Made by a program: the position numbers and the translations under genes. Positions 16,640-18,569 of a stretch of 18,569 nucleotides of DNA are shown here, one piece after another. Position 1 is the first letter of the stretch; each line of letters opens with the position of its first letter. Below the pieces are notes generated by a model, which worked only from the letters and a program-made list of their open reading frames with translations, had not been told where the DNA came from and ran no database searches. The DNA is taken from assembly GCA_016719105.1 (NCBI GenBank), contig JADKAQ010000006.1:1-18569 (forward strand). The letters run 5' to 3'. The DNA is from Gemmatimonadota bacterium (GTDB lineage Bacteria; Gemmatimonadota; Gemmatimonadetes; Gemmatimonadales; Gemmatimonadaceae).

Positions 16640-18224
16640 CATCGCGCACCGTCCCTCGCCCGACTCATCGTCCCTCGCCCGCCGGTACCTTGCGCGACCT
16701 CAGGGAGCGCGAGCTGCAGATCCTGCGTCTCATCGCCGACGGCATGAGCGACCGCGCCATCGCGTCGCGTCTCAACCTGTCGGCGGAGACGGTGCGCTGG
16801 TACAACAAGGAGCCGTATCTCACCCTCGGCGTCACCAGCCGCACGCAGGCGGTCCGTCGGGCGGCGGCGCTCGGGCTGCTGGATCTCCCCATCGCCCCGG
16901 CGGGAGGCGACGCGCCTCCATCGGCGGTGGTGGCGGCCGGGGCTCTGGCGCACGTCTCCCGCTCGCCGATCCAGTACGTGGAGCGCGGCGGCGTCTACAT
17001 CGCGTACCAGGTCGTCGGGAGCGGTCCGGTCGACCTCCTCTTCTTCCACGGCTTCATCTCGCACCTGGAGATCGGGTGGGAGAACCCGGAGTACGCCGCG
17101 TTCTTCGAGCAGTTGGGGCGCGTGGCCCGCGTCATCCTGTTCGACAAGCGCGGCGTGGGGCTCTCGGATCGTGTGCGCGGAGCGCCGACGCTGGAACAGA
17201 CGGTCGGTGATGCGGTCGCCGTGCTCGACGCCGTCGGGTCGAAGCGCGCCTTCGTGCTGGGGACCTCCGAGGGCGGGGCCGCCTCGTTGCTCCTGGCGAT
17301 GCAGCACCCGACACGTGTGCGCGGGTTGCTCCTGCTGGGGGCGACCGCGCGTGTCGCACGCACCGGCGCCGAGCCCGCGTGGGCCGCGCCGCGGGAGGAG
17401 TTCGACCGACGCATCGAGGCGTTGCAGCAGTCGTGGGGGCAGCCGTGGTCCATCGAGCGATTCGCCCCCACGCGCCTACACGATGAATCCTTCAAGGCGT
17501 GGTGGTCGCGCCTCCTGCGCGGCGCGTCGAGCCCGTCGGCGGTGCGCGCCGTGATGGAGGTCGCGCGCGACGTGGACGTCAGCGCCCCTCCTGCCGCAGC
17601 TGCGCACCCGCACGGTCGTGCTCCACCAGCGCGACGATCGCGTGGTCCCGGTGGAGGCGGCGCGCTTCCTCGCCGCACAGATCCCGGGGGCGCGCCTCCT
17701 GGAGTTCCCAGGCGCCGACCACATCTACTTCGTCAACGGCGAACCGTTCGTCCGCGCCATCGCCGAGTTCCTCGCCGAGCCTGACGAGGCCCAACTCGCC
17801 GACACCTGGCTGGCGATCATCGTGCACGTGCACGGTCGCGGCACCGCGCTCGGCAGACCAACGCGCGATTGCCGACGCGTTCCGCCCGCGTCGCGAGCGC
17901 CTCGACCCAGACGGGTGGACGGCGCTCTTCGACGCGCCGAGCCGCGCGATTGCCTGCGCGCGCCGGCTCCGCGACCTCGGGCGCGGACGCATCGGGGGGA
18001 TCTCGCTCCACATCGGCGAGCGTCGCACGTCTGACGGCGTCGCGGTGGGGATTGCCGGCGATGTGGCGCAACAGCTCGCCCCTCGCTCGCCGAGCCGGGA
18101 GACGTCGTGATCTCGGAGACGCTGCACGATGTCCCTCGTGGGGAGCGGCATCACCCTCGAACGTTTCGCCCCGCGCGCGTCGACCGGAGACGCGACGCAG
18201 TTCGGCTGGCGCCTGGCCGACTGA
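16615..18224 (+). CDS. LuxR-type HTH / alpha-beta hydrolase / class III cyclase-like fusion protein
   Basis: About 535 residues in three domains. Residues 25-90 hold a LuxR-type helix-turn-helix (RERELQILRLIADGMSDRAI, ASRLNLSAETVRWYNKE, GVTSRTQAVRRAAALGLLDL). An alpha/beta hydrolase follows: IQYVERGGVYIAYQVVGSGP, LLFFHGFISHLEIGWENPEY, FDKRGVGLSDR, and VLGTSEGGAASLLLAMQHPT with the GxSxG nucleophile. The acid is in LHQRDDRVVP and the His in FPGADHIYFVNGE, so the triad is intact. The C-terminal third matches class III cyclases (DGWTALFDAPSRAIACARRL, GGISLHIGER, PGDVVISETLHD, GWRLAD). The usual FTDIVG metal motif is replaced by IVHVHGRG, so it is probably catalytically inactive. Starts GTG 16615 (overlapping cbbX by 25 bp) and TTG 16690 are both possible. 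Shifts lie near 17590, 17850 and 18090. A soluble ligand- or ester-sensing transcription factor is inferred; regulation of the rbc operon is possible but unproven. Confidence 0.85.
16650..16681 (+). repeat. 13-bp direct repeat after cbbX
   Basis: CGTCCCTCGCCCG occurs at 16650-16662 and 16669-16681, a 19-bp period. It lies between the cbbX stop (16639) and the alternative TTG start (16690) of the fusion gene. It is pyrimidine-rich on the sense strand, like the octamer arrays, but is not the same unit. Confidence 0.6.
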
Positions 18225-18238
18225 GTTCAGGGGGCGTG

Positions 18239-18255
18239 GGTGGCGCCGCGCCACC
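18239..18255 (+). terminator. Candidate terminator hairpin after the fusion gene
   Basis: GGTGGCG and CGCCACC form a 7-bp GC-rich stem with a 3-base loop, 14 bp after the stop at 18224. There is no T-run after it, so it is at best a weak or factor-dependent terminator. The rest of the 150-bp gap to the next gene shows no other convincing signal. Confidence 0.35.
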
Positions 18256-18374
18256 TACGGGCGCGCAGGCGACCGCCCCCACGCAGCTCCCCAAATCGTG
18301 GTGCGTTCCCCCCACCCGGGGTGAGACGTTGACCTCCAGCCGCGAGCGCATCACTCACTCGACTGGAGACACCC

Positions 18375-18569
18375 GTGCAGACGCGTCACCTCACCTCGTG
18401 CCTTGCCGTCGCCGCCCTGTTGGTGGGCTGCGACGACGCCAATTCCCCCCGTGTCCGAGGCCCGTGCAGATCGCCATCCAGCAGTGCCTCACCAGCCAGA
18501 CCACCTCGGCCGGCACCTTCCAGCTGTCCGGCGCGGCTGCGCGACAACGGCACGACCACCGAGGAGCTG
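18375..18569 (+). CDS. Putative lipoprotein, N-terminal part (runs off the right edge)
   Basis: GTG 18375 is preceded by GGAG with a 7-nt spacer. It opens a lipoprotein signal: MQTRHLTSCLAVAALLVGCD with lipobox LVGC, then DANSP. After a shift near 18460 a plausible continuation reads VQIAIQQCLTSQTTSAGTFQ and then LSG, and after another shift near 18537 DNGTTTEEL. The mature part is polar. I do not recognise a family, and most of the gene is outside the window. Confidence 0.6.
   Translation, partial: MQTRHLTSCLAVAALLVGCDDANSPRVRGPCRSPSSSASPARPPRPAPSSCPARLRDNGTTTEEL

Overview
The window is high-GC bacterial DNA. The proteins read like a Gemmatimonadota or similar soil/freshwater lineage; this is an impression from the protein families and intergenic repeats, not a proof. 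Nearly every gene is broken by single-base insertions or deletions while the correct protein continues in another frame. The one long exception is an intact IS481-type transposase. This pattern fits an incompletely polished long-read assembly better than true gene decay, so the CDS entries below are frameshift-spanning reconstructions and their ends are given as well as the sequence allows.

Layout. Positions 1-8541 lie on the minus strand. Read in transcription order they are: an M20 metallopeptidase (8541-7203), a short-chain dehydrogenase (7151-6422), a roughly 340 bp gap with a candidate terminator and a palindrome, and then a copper/denitrification operon. That operon contains NirK fused to a C-terminal cytochrome c (about 6078-4645), a NirV-like formylglycine-generating-enzyme homologue (4632-3800), a SCO1/SenC copper chaperone overlapping it by 4 bp (3803-3157), an alginate-export-type outer membrane barrel (3119-1738), a GAF histidine kinase (about 1692-279) and the start of an unidentified gene (270 to the window edge). 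The operon suggests periplasmic nitrite reduction to NO, with copper delivery, an outer membrane porin and a sensor kinase encoded together.

From 8782 to 11858 genes run on the plus strand: a NarL-type two-component pair (kinase and regulator overlapping by ATGA), a clear terminator hairpin, and an exported amidohydrolase. An IS481-family element (about 11975-13280) follows. It sits between two inverted copies of a duplicated 21-bp repeat.

From 13493 the strand carries a carbon-fixation operon. It has a perfect CRP/FNR-type palindrome (TGTGA-N6-TCACA), then rbcL and rbcS of red-type form I RuBisCO and the activase cbbX. Directly downstream is an unusual fusion protein: an N-terminal LuxR-type helix-turn-helix, an alpha/beta hydrolase with an intact catalytic triad, and a class III cyclase-like domain lacking its metal aspartate. 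A lipoprotein gene begins at the right edge.

The most unusual non-coding signal is an 8-bp pyrimidine repeat (consensus TCGTCTTC). It fills the spacer before rbcS (8 copies) and before the dehydrogenase (4 copies). In both cases it lies on the sense strand and its last unit ends exactly 9 nt before the ATG, where a Shine-Dalgarno sequence would be expected. Co-location of NirK and RuBisCO suggests a facultatively autotrophic or mixotrophic denitrifier. Phosphoribulokinase, NO reductase and N2O reductase are not in the window, so this remains an inference.
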